49,875 nucleotides of DNA from Deltaproteobacteria bacterium (GTDB lineage: Bacteria > Myxococcota > UBA727 > VGSZ01): positions 1 to 49,875 of the forward strand of contig VGSZ01000009.1 of assembly GCA_016874845.1 (NCBI GenBank), in the 5' to 3' direction. Under the pieces are notes generated by a model, which saw nothing but the letters and a program-made list of their open reading frames with translations, ran no database searches and had not been told where the DNA came from. Of the stretch, positions 1 through 9,147 are shown piece after piece. Both the position numbers and the translations under genes were made by a program. Numbering within the stretch: the stretch's first letter is position 1; the number at the start of each line of letters is the position of its first letter.

Positions 1-768
<768 letters not shown>

Positions 769-787
769 CCCGCGGCGACGACACGGG

Positions 788-1284
788 CTACGACACGCGT
801 GCGTGCGCGCGGCGTCGCGATCGGCCGTCGACGAGACGACCGCTGCGGTAGTCGGCGACGGCCCGGTCGAGCTCGGCGGCGATGTTCATGACGAATGGAC
901 CGCGCCGCGCCACCGGCTCGCCGATGAGCCGCCCGGCGAGCACCAGCAGGCGCGCACCCTGCGCCGCCTCGACGTCGGCGAGGTCGCCCAGGAACGGGTC
1001 GAGCAGCGGCAGCGCGCGCCCGCCGCGGCTCTGTCTCAGCTTCACGCCGACGCCATCGACGTGGGGCGACGACGGCGCCACATGCGTGACGTCGCGGACG
1101 ACGACGCGCGCCGGCTGGTGTGCACGAACGCGCCAAGCGCGCCGACGCTGCCGAGGGCGCCGAGCGCCAGCGCACCCCGCAACAGCCTGCGGCGCGACGT
1201 CGTCGAAGGCGGCGTCTGGCCCTGCGGCGCCTCGCTCTTCGTCGCGGTGGTGGCGTCGTTCACAGAGGAGATCTTCGCCGACAT
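788..1284 (-). pseudogene. Tat-exported pirin-like gene, internally deleted and frameshifted
   Basis: From ATG 1284 the minus strand encodes a Tat-type leader (SRRRLLRGALALGALGSVGA) that runs on in the same frame only to a stop at 1042. Pirin-family sequence is found in another frame: an N-terminal piece (DGVGVKLRQSRGGRALPLLD, about 1065-1010) joined directly to a C-terminal piece (GEPVARRGPFVMN and AVADYRSGRL, about 930-820). Normal pirins have about 150-200 residues between these motifs, including the metal-binding HPHRG-type cupin; none of that is present. So there is at least one frameshift and one large internal deletion. It lies 50 bp downstream of hmgA on the same strand, possibly once the last gene of that operon. 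A functional product is unlikely. Confidence 0.75.
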
Positions 1285-1334
1285 CGAGCGTAGCGAACGA
1301 CGCCGCGCCGGACGCCGGTCGGGCGGCCGGCTGG

Positions 1335-2516
1335 TCAGGGCACGAAGCTCTGGTGGTAGCCGGGGGCCTCGACGCTTGCGGCCTGCGCGGTGGCCTTCAG
1401 GGGCAACACGCAGTCGAGCATGACGGCAAGCTCGGTGGTGGTCTTGTGGCCGATGCTCCCGGCGTAGGCGCCGGGGTGCGGGCCGTGCGGGATGCCGGCC
1501 GGGTGGAAGCTCATGCTGCCCGGACCGACGCCGCGCCGCGACGTGAAGTTTCCGCGGCAGTAGAAGAGGAACTCGTCGACGTCGACAGAGCTGTGCGGGT
1601 ACGGGCAGGGGATGGCGTCGGGGTGGAAGTCGACGACGCGCGGCACGAACGAGCAGATGAGCGCCCCGCGGGTGGCGAACGTGCCGTGCCACGTCGGCGG
1701 CAGGTGCACGAGCCCGGCGCGCGGCTGGAAGTTCAGGATCGGAAACACCCACGGGTACACCGAGCCGTCCCAGCCGACGACGTCGAGGGGCGAGTCCGGA
1801 GAAAGGAAGCCGTGGAACGCGTCGTTGCGCTTCACCACCACCGAGCGGATGCCCTCGTCGACGGGGCCCTTGAATCGCACCTTGTGGAAGTCGCGGTGGC
1901 AGTAGGGCGCGTCCATACGCAGCTGGCCGACGGCGTTGCGCCACTGCCGTGGGATGTGCAGCCCGCCGCGCAGCTCGAAGGTCAGCCAGTGCTGGCGCGA
2001 CGACGACGACGATGACGCGGAAGGAGACAGGTCGAAGCGGTAGATCGTGCCGCGCGGCAGGAACACGTAGTCGTCGGCGGCAAACGGCAGGTCGCCGAAC
2101 TGGGTGACGACGGTGCCCTGCCCCTCGTGGATGTAGAACAGCTCGTCGCCGTCGGCGTTGACGACGTAGTGGTCGTCGCTCTTGTCGGGCCGCGCGATGC
2201 CGATGGTCAGGTCACCGTTGAACAGCACCGGCACACGGCTGGTCGTCGGCGTGGCGCCGGGCACGGCGAGGTTGCCCGAGAGGTAGTGGCGGCGGGCCAG
2301 GGACGGGGCCGCGGGCAGCGGCTGCGGCAGCGCCCACGTCGAGCGCGGCGCCTCGGGCTGCGCGAGGTGCGGCGCGCGCAGGTGGTAGGCGATGGTGTAT
2401 GGGCCCTCGAAGCCCTCCTGCGTAATGCACTCCTCGTGCAGCAGCGCGCCGTCGCCTCCCTTGTGGATGATGTGGTGCTTCTTTGGCACGGAGCCGCAGA
2501 CGGTGCGCTCGAACAT
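1335..2516 (-). CDS. hmgA: homogentisate 1,2-dioxygenase
   Basis: This enzyme opens the homogentisate ring to maleylacetoacetate with non-haem Fe(II), in the cytoplasmic catabolism of tyrosine and phenylalanine. The 393-residue product is of the shorter bacterial type. Family motifs seen are MFERTVCGSVPKKHHIIHKG at the N-terminus, a cupin with PRGTIYRFDLSP, and the likely iron ligands in HSSVDVDEFLFY (His and Glu near 308-315) and HGPHPGAYAG (near 346). GHKTTTELAVMLD follows. The start at 2516 is preferred over an upstream in-frame Met because the protein begins at the conserved MFERT and is preceded by a GAAGGA ribosome site. It is fourth of four pathway genes on this strand, 127 bp after hpd. 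Confidence 0.95.
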   Translation of the reverse strand: MFERTVCGSVPKKHHIIHKGGDGALLHEECITQEGFEGPYTIAYHLRAPHLAQPEAPRSTWALPQPLPAAPSLARRHYLSGNLAVPGATPTTSRVPVLFNGDLTIGIARPDKSDDHYVVNADGDELFYIHEGQGTVVTQFGDLPFAADDYVFLPRGTIYRFDLSPSASSSSSSRQHWLTFELRGGLHIPRQWRNAVGQLRMDAPYCHRDFHKVRFKGPVDEGIRSVVVKRNDAFHGFLSPDSPLDVVGWDGSVYPWVFPILNFQPRAGLVHLPPTWHGTFATRGALICSFVPRVVDFHPDAIPCPYPHSSVDVDEFLFYCRGNFTSRRGVGPGSMSFHPAGIPHGPHPGAYAGSIGHKTTTELAVMLDCVLPLKATAQAASVEAPGYHQSFVP

Positions 2517-2643
2517 CGGCAGGGTCCTTCGCAGGAGGGGGCGGAGCAGGGGCGATGACAAGGACGACCAGCGGCGCCACAACCGCGACGACGTGATCGA
2601 CGTGGCCGACGTGATCGACGCGGTCGTCGTGGTCGCTGTGACG

Positions 2644-3804
2644 TCAGCGTGGATCGGCGGCGGCCTCGCGCTGGGCGCGCTCGATGGACTCGAACAGCGC
2701 GCGGAAGTTGCCGCCGCCGAAGCCGCGGTCGCCCTTGCGCTGGATGATCTCGTAGAAGAACGGCCCGGCCTCCTTGTCCTTCAACAGGTGTCCGGTCTCC
2801 TTCATGAAGATCTGCAGCAGGTAGGCGTGGGGCTTGTTGCCGTCGACGAGGATGCCCAGCTTGCGCAGGTCCTCGATGTCCTCGTCGATGCTGCCCACAC
2901 CGCACTGCCGCAGCCGCTCGGGCATGTAATCGTAGTAGGCGCCCGGCGTCGTCAGGAACTCGATGCCCGGCTGCTGCTTCATCGCGCCCACATTCTTCAC
3001 GATGTCGTCGATGGCGAGAGCGAGGTGCTGGATGCCGTTGTCGCGGTGGTCCTCGACGAAGACGTTGATCTGCGACTGCTTGAAGTTCGGCCGCGCCGGC
3101 TCGTTATTCGCGAACTTCACGCCGCTCTCGGGCTCCCACAGCACCACGCTCTTCAGGCCCGAGCCGTGCTGCGCGCCGTGGGCGATGTCGGCTGCGGTGT
3201 GGAACTCGATGTTCCAGAACTCGTGGAAGCCCATCACCTCCTTCATCCACAGCTCCATCGGCTTGAGCGTGCGGAAGTTCGACGTGATGTGGTCGACGCT
3301 CTTGAACCCGAAGCGGTTCGTGCCACCACGCGGCTTTTCGTAGGCGACGAAGCCGGGGAACGGCGCGCGGTAGCCCTTGCGCTCGACGAAGCGGAAGGTC
3401 GTGTTGCCAAACGGCGTCGTGATCGAGAACCACGCCAGCGTGCCGTGGGCGTCCTGCGCGCGGCGGATCTCGTCGATCATCGTGCCGCCGCGGGCCTCGA
3501 GCACGCGCCACGTGTGCGCGATGTCCTCGACGCCGAAGACGACGGTCCCGACGCCTTCAGGGTGCTTCTGCAGCCAGCGCCACGCGCGGCCGCCCTCGCC
3601 GACGGGCTGGCTGCACAAGGTCTTCACGTCGCCGGCGGCGAACAGCACCGACCGCTGCTTGCCGCGCGCGGTGAGGTCGTCGTCGGACGCGCCAACCTCG
3701 GCGAAGTCGAGCAGCCCGGTGTAGAAGCGCCGCGTGCGCTCCAGATCGTGCACGTACCAGTGAACCGACTCGAGGCCCGTGATCTTCAACGACTCTCTGG
3801 TCAT
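2644..3804 (-). CDS. hpd: 4-hydroxyphenylpyruvate dioxygenase
   Basis: It converts 4-hydroxyphenylpyruvate to homogentisate with Fe(II) and O2, feeding the hmgA product. The 386-residue protein has the two vicinal-oxygen-chelate halves expected of the family. The iron-binding triad is visible: His in SVDHITSNF (about residue 171), His in IQHLALAIDD (about 261) and Glu in FFYEIIQRKGDRGFGGGNF (about 351). Length and the C-terminal RKGD-GFG-GNF signature match the animal/myxobacterial-type enzyme. The start at 3804 follows a GGAGAGCA ribosome site. It sits between maiA (87 bp upstream) and hmgA, consistent with one operon. No lesions seen. Confidence 0.96.
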   Translation of the reverse strand: MTRESLKITGLESVHWYVHDLERTRRFYTGLLDFAEVGASDDDLTARGKQRSVLFAAGDVKTLCSQPVGEGGRAWRWLQKHPEGVGTVVFGVEDIAHTWRVLEARGGTMIDEIRRAQDAHGTLAWFSITTPFGNTTFRFVERKGYRAPFPGFVAYEKPRGGTNRFGFKSVDHITSNFRTLKPMELWMKEVMGFHEFWNIEFHTAADIAHGAQHGSGLKSVVLWEPESGVKFANNEPARPNFKQSQINVFVEDHRDNGIQHLALAIDDIVKNVGAMKQQPGIEFLTTPGAYYDYMPERLRQCGVGSIDEDIEDLRKLGILVDGNKPHAYLLQIFMKETGHLLKDKEAGPFFYEIIQRKGDRGFGGGNFRALFESIERAQREAAADPR

Positions 3805-3891
3805 TGCTGCTCTCCGTGGGGCCGTCGTGCGGCCCGTGCTCGTGATCGCGACGTAGACGGAGCGACGTCGCTGCGGTCTCTTCGCCGTGCG

Positions 3892-4527
3892 TCAGCCCTC
3901 GGGCTGCGCGTCGGGCTGCCTCGACACGTCCGCCTCCTGCACCGCCTGCAGCTCCTTCAGCCGCGCCTCGACGTCGAGGAGCAGCGGGATCGCCGCGAGG
4001 TCGGCGCCGAAGCGGCGCGCGCCGTACAGCTGCGGCACGAGGAAGCAGTCGGCCAGCGTGACGTCGTCGCCACAGAGGTAGCGGCCGGCGCGCGGGCGGG
4101 CGAGGTCCTGCAGGGCCTGCAGACCGCGATCGAGGAACAGCTTCGACCACGCCTTGTCGTCGGCGCCGGCGTAGGCGCGCACCTGCTTCAGCGTCGCCAT
4201 GTTCTGCAGCGGCTGGATACCCGAGTTGATGACCTCGACGAGCGCGCGCACGTGGGCGCGGTCGCGCGGCGACGTCGGCAGCAGCGGCGGCGTCGGGTGA
4301 GTCTCTTCGAGCCACTCGAGGATCGCCACCGACTGCACGAGGCAGGTGCCGTCGGGCAGCTCGAGCACCGGCACCTGCGCCATCGGGTTCTTCGCGCGGT
4401 GGGCGTCGGCAGTGTGCTCAGCCTTCAGCAGCGCGACGGGCACGTTGTCGAAGGCGACACCCTTCAGGCCGAGCGCGATGCGCACACGCCACGACGACGA
4501 CGAGCGCCAGTAACCGTAGAGTTTCAC
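3892..4527 (-). CDS. maiA: maleylacetoacetate isomerase (zeta-class GST)
   Basis: It is a glutathione-dependent cis-trans isomerase converting maleylacetoacetate to fumarylacetoacetate. The 211-residue length matches the family. The N-terminal thioredoxin fold has the zeta-GST signature YWRSSSSWRVRIALGLKG (the SSCSWRVRI-like active-site segment, here with Ser in place of the usual Cys) and QVPVLELPDGTCLVQSVAIL. The helical C-terminal half carries LCGDDVTLADCFLVPQLYGA. A longer in-frame reading begins at 4584, but the GTG at 4527 gives the conserved start (KLYGYWRSS) and lies one base after the fahA stop (TGAcGTG), implying translational coupling. Confidence 0.95.
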   Translation of the reverse strand: MKLYGYWRSSSSWRVRIALGLKGVAFDNVPVALLKAEHTADAHRAKNPMAQVPVLELPDGTCLVQSVAILEWLEETHPTPPLLPTSPRDRAHVRALVEVINSGIQPLQNMATLKQVRAYAGADDKAWSKLFLDRGLQALQDLARPRAGRYLCGDDVTLADCFLVPQLYGARRFGADLAAIPLLLDVEARLKELQAVQEADVSRQPDAQPEG

Positions 4528-4528
4528 G

Positions 4529-5503
4529 TCAGCCCCCGACGACCTGGGCGATGCGACCGCACACCGAGCGGCCGTCGCGGGCAAGCAGCTCGATCTCGAC
4601 CTTGTCGCCGCGCGTCAAGAACGGCGTCGACGGCTTGCCCTGCTCGATGGTCTCGATCATGCGGCGCTCGGCGAGGCAGCTGATCCCGCGCTTGCGGTCC
4701 TCGTTGCTCACGGTGCCGCTGCCGAGGATGCTGCCGGCCACGAAGCGGCGCGTCTTGGCGATGTGCTGCACCAGCTCGAAGAAGCCGAAGTGCATCTCGG
4801 GCCCTGCCTCGCAGTCGCCGACGAGGATGCCGTTGAGCCACACGTGCAGTCGCAGATGCACGCGGCCGTCCTGCCACGCGTCGCCGAGCTCGTCGGGCGT
4901 GACGAACACCGGCGAGAACGCCGTGGCCGGCTTGGACTGAAAGAACCCGAAGCCCTTCTCGAGCTCGGCGGGGATGAGCCCGCGCAGGCTGACGTCGTTG
5001 CAGATGCCGACGAGCCGCACGAAGCGGTGGGCGTCGACGGCGGTGGCGCCGATCGGGACGTCGCCGAGGACGACGCAGATCTCGCCTTCGAAGTCGCAGC
5101 CCCAACTCTCGTCGGCGAGCGGGATGGCCTGCCTGGGCGCGAGCATGTCGCCGCCGCCGCCCTGGTAGATGAGCGGGTCGGTCTTCAGCGTCGCCGGCGG
5201 CTCGGCCTTGCGCGCCTTGCGGACGAGGATCACGTGATTCAGGTAGGCGCTGCCGTCGACCCACTCGTAGGCCCGCGGCAACGGCGCCAGCACGCGCTCA
5301 GCGTCGAACGGCTCGCCGGCGAGCAGTCCATCGTCGAGGGCACGCGCGCGCGCGCGCAGGCGGGGCTCGACGTCATCCCAGCGGTCGAGGGCGGCCTGCA
5401 GGGTCGGGGCCACGTCAGCGGCATCGACGCAGCGGGCGAGGTCACGGCTGACGATGAGGAGACGGCCGTCGCGGCTGCCGTCGTTTCGGCTGGCGAGCTT
5501 CAT
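4529..5503 (-). CDS. fahA: fumarylacetoacetase (fumarylacetoacetate hydrolase family)
   Basis: It hydrolyses fumarylacetoacetate to fumarate and acetoacetate, the last step of tyrosine breakdown. At 324 residues it is the compact bacterial form. The conserved FAH fold region contains the acidic metal ligands in CDFEGEICVVLGD (about 138-150), a lysine-bearing GFGFFQSKPATAFSPVFVTP, and GSILGSGTVSNEDRKRG near the C-terminus. The ATG at 5503 is chosen because sequence upstream in this frame is arginine-rich and antisense-like, lying over the MerR gene. It directly precedes maiA (1-bp gap) and follows the regulator gene by 32 bp. Confidence 0.94.
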   Translation of the reverse strand: MKLASRNDGSRDGRLLIVSRDLARCVDAADVAPTLQAALDRWDDVEPRLRARARALDDGLLAGEPFDAERVLAPLPRAYEWVDGSAYLNHVILVRKARKAEPPATLKTDPLIYQGGGGDMLAPRQAIPLADESWGCDFEGEICVVLGDVPIGATAVDAHRFVRLVGICNDVSLRGLIPAELEKGFGFFQSKPATAFSPVFVTPDELGDAWQDGRVHLRLHVWLNGILVGDCEAGPEMHFGFFELVQHIAKTRRFVAGSILGSGTVSNEDRKRGISCLAERRMIETIEQGKPSTPFLTRGDKVEIELLARDGRSVCGRIAQVVGG

Positions 5504-5535
5504 GGGCCGGTGTCTTCGCCCCTGAACCCGAGTCG

Positions 5536-6408
5536 TCAACGCCTCGGGCCGGGGCGCACGACGGCGGATCGCGACGCGGCGCGTGATCGCGGCGCGGTCG
5601 ACGCGGTCGCGCCGGCCATCGTGCGCTCGAAGGTGGGCAGCAGCAGGCGACGGCGCAGCAGCACGACGAGGCGCTCGCTGACGCGCATGGCCTCGACGGT
5701 GGAGTCGGCGAGGCGGGCGCCGGCCGCCGACAAGATGGTGTCGCGGAAGATCGCGATCTCGTCTTCGACGAGCCGACGCACGTTGTCGACGTAGCGGCCG
5801 ACGATCTCCACCGGCGACAGGTGGTCGGCGAGCCCCGCGGTGTGGGCGCGCAGCAGCGTCTCGGCCAGCGCGAGATCGTCGCCCGCGAACACGTCGTTGT
5901 CGGGCAACAGGCCCGCCTGCACGAGCGCGTCGAGCTCGGCCGCGGCCAGCCCCTGCTGCACCAGCGACGCCCGCGTCGCCCGGCGCAGGCCATCGTCGGC
6001 GTTCACGCGGTCCACGGCCGCCGACACGGTCGCCACGAGCGGATCCGCCTTGCCGGCGAGGACCTCCTTGATGCGCCACAGCGGCAGGAAGTGCGTCGTC
6101 TGCAGGTCCTTGATCTGCACCAGCCGCTCGACGAGCATCGGGTCGTACAGCGCGCTGTTCCGCGCCGTCGACACCGCCGCGCCGGGCAGCAGGCCCTCGC
6201 GCAGGTAGTGCTTGATCGTCGACGCCTGCACACCGCTGCGCCGTGACAGCTCGCCCATGCGGAGCAGGCCGGGGGGCCGCGACGAGGACGACGAGGACGA
6301 CGAGGACGACGACCGTGCCTTCTTCGCCGCCGTGTCCTGGGTCGTCGGCGGCGCGCGGACGGACCGGGGAGCGGGACGCGACGATGATGACTTCTTACGC
6401 ACGGCCAT
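5536..6408 (-). CDS. MerR-family transcriptional regulator
   Basis: This 290-residue protein has an unusual N-terminus: a basic, Ser-rich tract containing eleven consecutive serines, then a MerR winged-helix domain at about 50-120. Diagnostic pieces are MGELSRRSGVQASTIKHYLR, EGLLP and VERLVQIKDLQTTHFLPLWR. The remaining 170 residues are helical with no recognised ligand domain. It is the first gene of the tyrosine-catabolism cluster and probably controls it and itself; that is inference from position. Start 6408 is preferred over an in-frame Met at 6474 because the latter would extend far into the divergent intergenic region with non-family sequence. The ribosome site is weak. Confidence 0.85.
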   Translation of the reverse strand: MAVRKKSSSSRPAPRSVRAPPTTQDTAAKKARSSSSSSSSSSSRPPGLLRMGELSRRSGVQASTIKHYLREGLLPGAAVSTARNSALYDPMLVERLVQIKDLQTTHFLPLWRIKEVLAGKADPLVATVSAAVDRVNADDGLRRATRASLVQQGLAAAELDALVQAGLLPDNDVFAGDDLALAETLLRAHTAGLADHLSPVEIVGRYVDNVRRLVEDEIAIFRDTILSAAGARLADSTVEAMRVSERLVVLLRRRLLLPTFERTMAGATASTAPRSRAASRSAVVRPGPRR

Positions 6409-6521
6409 GGCGGGGTCGTAGCGCGCCGCGGCCGGAAACCAAAAGTGGAAAGTGGGGCGTATTATTCTGCTCACCGGCGAGGCACTGGCTCCCGGCGACG
6501 CGGGTCGCTAGAGCACACGTC
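6409..6521. promoter_or_regulatory. divergent promoter region between merR-type gene and DUF1178 gene
   Basis: This 113-bp gap between divergent genes is locally AT-richer than its surroundings (6435-6470). It contains a short direct repeat AAAAGTGGAAAGTGG (6441-6455) and a TATTAT at 6460-6465. It is the only plausible place for the promoter and operator of the tyrosine cluster, but no convincing -35 or long-spacer MerR promoter could be fixed by eye. Confidence 0.35.
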
Positions 6522-6992
6522 GTGTTTGTCGTTGATCTCGTCTGCGAAGCAGGTCACCTGTTCGAGGGTTGGTACGACCACTCGGTCGACTTCGCCGCCG
6601 CCCGCGACGGCGGCGAGCTGTCGTGTCCGACGTGCGGCACCCACGCCGTGCAGCAGCGGCCGAGCTTCAAGGGCATCGTCACGCGCGAGCGCGCCCCGTC
6701 GGCGCCGCGGCCGACGGCGACCGCGCCGACGACGACCACCGAGCCGCCCTCGGAGCCGGCGCCGGCGTTGCCGCTGCCGGTGCAGCAGGCGTTGTCGGCG
6801 CTGCTGCGGGTGGTCCGCGCCCACGCCGAGGACGTCGGCGACTCGTTCGCCGAAACCGCCCGCGCCATCCACCGCGGCCAACAAGAGGCGCGCCCGATCC
6901 ACGGGCAGGCGACGCCCGACGAGCACGCTGCGCTCGCTGACGAGGGCGTGCCCTTCGTCGTCATCCCGATCCCCGCCATCGACCAGAACTGA
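6522..6992 (+). CDS. DUF1178 family protein
   Basis: This 156-residue protein starts at GTG 6522, which places the family's conserved opening (FVVDLVCEAGHLFEGWYDHS) at the N-terminus. A zinc-ribbon-like half follows (CEAGH near residue 8 and CPTCG near 38). A Pro/Thr/Ala-rich linker spans about 60-85, and the C-terminus carries the family signature ARPIHGQATPDEHAALADEG ending FVVIPIPA. DUF1178 proteins are small cytosolic proteins of unknown role, common in Proteobacteria. It is divergent from the MerR-type gene and has no obvious operon partner. The weak point is the GTG start, which lacks a clear ribosome site. Confidence 0.85.
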   Translation: MFVVDLVCEAGHLFEGWYDHSVDFAAARDGGELSCPTCGTHAVQQRPSFKGIVTRERAPSAPRPTATAPTTTTEPPSEPAPALPLPVQQALSALLRVVRAHAEDVGDSFAETARAIHRGQQEARPIHGQATPDEHAALADEGVPFVVIPIPAIDQN

Positions 6993-7027
6993 CTCAACGG
7001 TTGAAGAGCGCCCGACGACGAAGACGT

Positions 7028-7730
7028 TCAGCGGAGCCGGCGCGCGGCGGTTGGCCCATGGTCGAGGGCGGCCTGCACGACCTGACGCGCCTCGATCCGG
7101 TGCAGCACCCCGGCCACGCCGAGGTAGCCCACGCCCACCGGTGCCTCGGGGTGCTCGACGCGCATCACCGTCGATGACAGGCGCAGGCGCACGTCCTGAC
7201 CGGCCCGGTCGAGGGCGCCGTGGTCGCAGCGGACGAGGACGACGTCCACCATCGTCCGCACCGGTCGATCAACGACCCCGGGCAGGAGCCGCGCGACGCG
7301 CAGCCGCGCGATGGACGCGTTGCCGTCGGGGAAGTGGTAGCGGTAGGCCTCGTCGAGCTCGGCCTGCGACACCGGGTCGAGGAACGCGAGCCCGAGGTGC
7401 GCGACGCCGGGCAACCCCATCGCCCGCGCGACGCCCACCGTGACGCCGTCGGCGCCGAACGCGAAGAAGTCCACTGGGCGCTGCTGGAACACCGCCGCCG
7501 CCCGCGCCGGCAAGGCGACGTAGTCGCGCAGGAAGGTCGCGTACGACAAGCGGCGTAAGGTCGACGCCCGGCGGGCGCGCTCGTCGTGAAGCGCCTTGCC
7601 GAGACGACCACAGGGCGTTCGTCGCCGCGGGCTTGTCAGCGCACCCGCCGGCGGCGCCGGCGGCGACGGCGGCACCGCCGGCGAGGAGCTGGCGGCGGCC
7701 GAGCGTGGCCGGCGGCCTCGGGTCGTTCAC
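7028..7730 (-). pseudogene. Tat-exported FAD amine-oxidase/spermidine-dehydrogenase-like remnant
   Basis: A GTG at 7730 begins a Tat-type leader (RRQLLAGGAAVAAGAAGGCA). The rest of the recognisable protein is in another frame, from about 7600 to 7028: STLRRLSYATFLRDYV, FAFGADGVTVGVARAMG, YRYHFPDGNASIARLRVARL, and VRLRLSSTVMRVEH. These segments resemble the middle of the NAD(P)-binding FAD-dependent oxidoreductases related to spermidine dehydrogenase. The FAD-binding GxGxxG domain that should follow the leader is absent, as is everything after VLHRIEARQVVQA. So the gene has a frameshift, a large N-terminal deletion and a lost C-terminus. It is the second broken Tat substrate within 7 kb. Confidence 0.7.
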
Positions 7731-7760
7731 GGGCAGCGACGACGTCGGCGGGCCGGGCGG

Positions 7761-9074
7761 TCAGCGGTTCGTGCGGACGTAGCCGAGCTTGCGCAGCCCT
7801 TGCGGCGTCTGCGTCCAGTCGGCCTCAACCTTCACGAACAGCTCGAGGTGCACCTGGCACTGCAGCAGGTGCTCGAGGTCCTTGCGGGCGCGCTGGCCGA
7901 TGGCCTTGATGCGCGCGCCGCCCTTGCCGATCACCATCGACTTGTGGGAGTCCCGCTCGACGACGACGACGGCGGCGACGTGCACCAGCGGCTTGCGCCG
8001 ATCGCCGCGGCGCGACTCGTCGAAGTGCTCGACGAGGACGGCGGTGCGGTAGGGGATCTCCTGCTGCAGCTCGAGCATGACCTTCTCGCGGATCAGCTCG
8101 GCGGCGATGTCGCGCTCGCTCTGGTCGGTCAGGCTGTCTTCGGGGAAGACGAACGCGCCCTCGGGCACCCATGACGCCAGCTCGTCGACGAGGTCGTCGA
8201 GACCATCACGCTCGTGGGCGCTCACCGGCACGTAGGCCTTGAACAGCCCGCGCAACGCCCACTGCTGCAACACCGGCAACAGCGCGGCCTTTTGGGACAG
8301 CACGTCGATCTTGTTCAGCACCAGCACGACGGGCGTCTTCGGCGCACGCTGCAGCAGCCGCTGCAGCGCCTCCTCATCGACCTTCATGATCCCGCGCGTC
8401 TGCCGGTCGACCTCGACGAGGAAGGCCAGCACGTCGACGTCGGCGGCGGCGTCCAGCGCCTCGTCGAGCATGAAGCTGTAAAGCCCGCCCTTCTCGGCGT
8501 GCAGGCCGGGGGTGTCGACGAAGACCAGCTGGGTGGGCCCGTGCTTGCTCGTCGTCGACAGCACGCCCCGCAGCGTGCGGCGCGTCGTCTGCGGCTTGTG
8601 CGTCGTCGCCGCGATCTTCTGCCCGAGCAGCGCGTTCAGCAGGCTCGATTTGCCGACGTTCGGCCGCCCCACCAGCGCCACCGTGCCGCAGCGCGGCGGC
8701 AGCGCCTTCGGCGCCGCCGTCCCCCGGCGGCCCTTCGGCTTTCGCCGCTCGGCCGTCGACGCGGCCCCGTCCGCCGCGGATCCGCCGCCGTCGTCGAGGA
8801 AGACCGCCTCCGGCGGCGGACCCGCGGGCTTCTTGCCCGGCGGCCGCTTCGCGGCGCGCCCGACCGGCGTCGCCTTCGACGATGACGCCTTCGACGATGA
8901 GGCCTTCGACGAAGACGCCTTCGACGAAGACGCCTTCGACGACGACGCCTTGCCGGGCTTCGCAGCAGCCTCGGCGTTCGCGGCGCGGCGCGCGGCGGTC
9001 TCGGCCCGCGACGGCGTCGGCTGCCGCTTCCTCTGCTTGAACGCAGGCTGCTTCAGCTCGGTCTGTCGGGGCAT
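7761..9074 (-). CDS. era: GTPase Era with long basic N-terminal extension
   Basis: Era is an essential GTPase that binds 16S rRNA and assists 30S subunit assembly. The 437-residue product exceeds the usual ~300 because of an added ~125-residue N-terminus. That extension holds five consecutive KASSS pentapeptides (about 43-67) followed by basic, Pro/Gly-rich sequence. The GTPase core has G1 GRPNVGKSS (~133), the switch region THKPQTTRRT, G3 DTPG (~186) and G4 NKID (~254). The C-terminal KH domain is present with VIGKGGARIKAIG (~377). Start 9074 follows a GAAAGG ribosome site. It lies 73 bp downstream of leuS on the same strand. Confidence 0.96.
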   Translation of the reverse strand: MPRQTELKQPAFKQRKRQPTPSRAETAARRAANAEAAAKPGKASSSKASSSKASSSKASSSKASSSKATPVGRAAKRPPGKKPAGPPPEAVFLDDGGGSAADGAASTAERRKPKGRRGTAAPKALPPRCGTVALVGRPNVGKSSLLNALLGQKIAATTHKPQTTRRTLRGVLSTTSKHGPTQLVFVDTPGLHAEKGGLYSFMLDEALDAAADVDVLAFLVEVDRQTRGIMKVDEEALQRLLQRAPKTPVVLVLNKIDVLSQKAALLPVLQQWALRGLFKAYVPVSAHERDGLDDLVDELASWVPEGAFVFPEDSLTDQSERDIAAELIREKVMLELQQEIPYRTAVLVEHFDESRRGDRRKPLVHVAAVVVVERDSHKSMVIGKGGARIKAIGQRARKDLEHLLQCQVHLELFVKVEADWTQTPQGLRKLGYVRTNR

Positions 9075-9147
9075 GGGGCCTTTCGGGGGCGAACGAACGA
9101 CGACGACGAAAAGGACGACGGAAGCGAAGGGGACGACGACGAAGGCT

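Noticed and set aside
2392-4683. A 763-codon plus-strand open frame opposite hmgA, hpd and maiA
   Set aside because: Antisense shadow of three clearly recognised enzymes; no domains of its own.
8876-8946. Possible CRISPR-like or regulatory repeat (15-bp units)
   Set aside because: The units encode KASSS in the Era N-terminus in frame, with no spacers.
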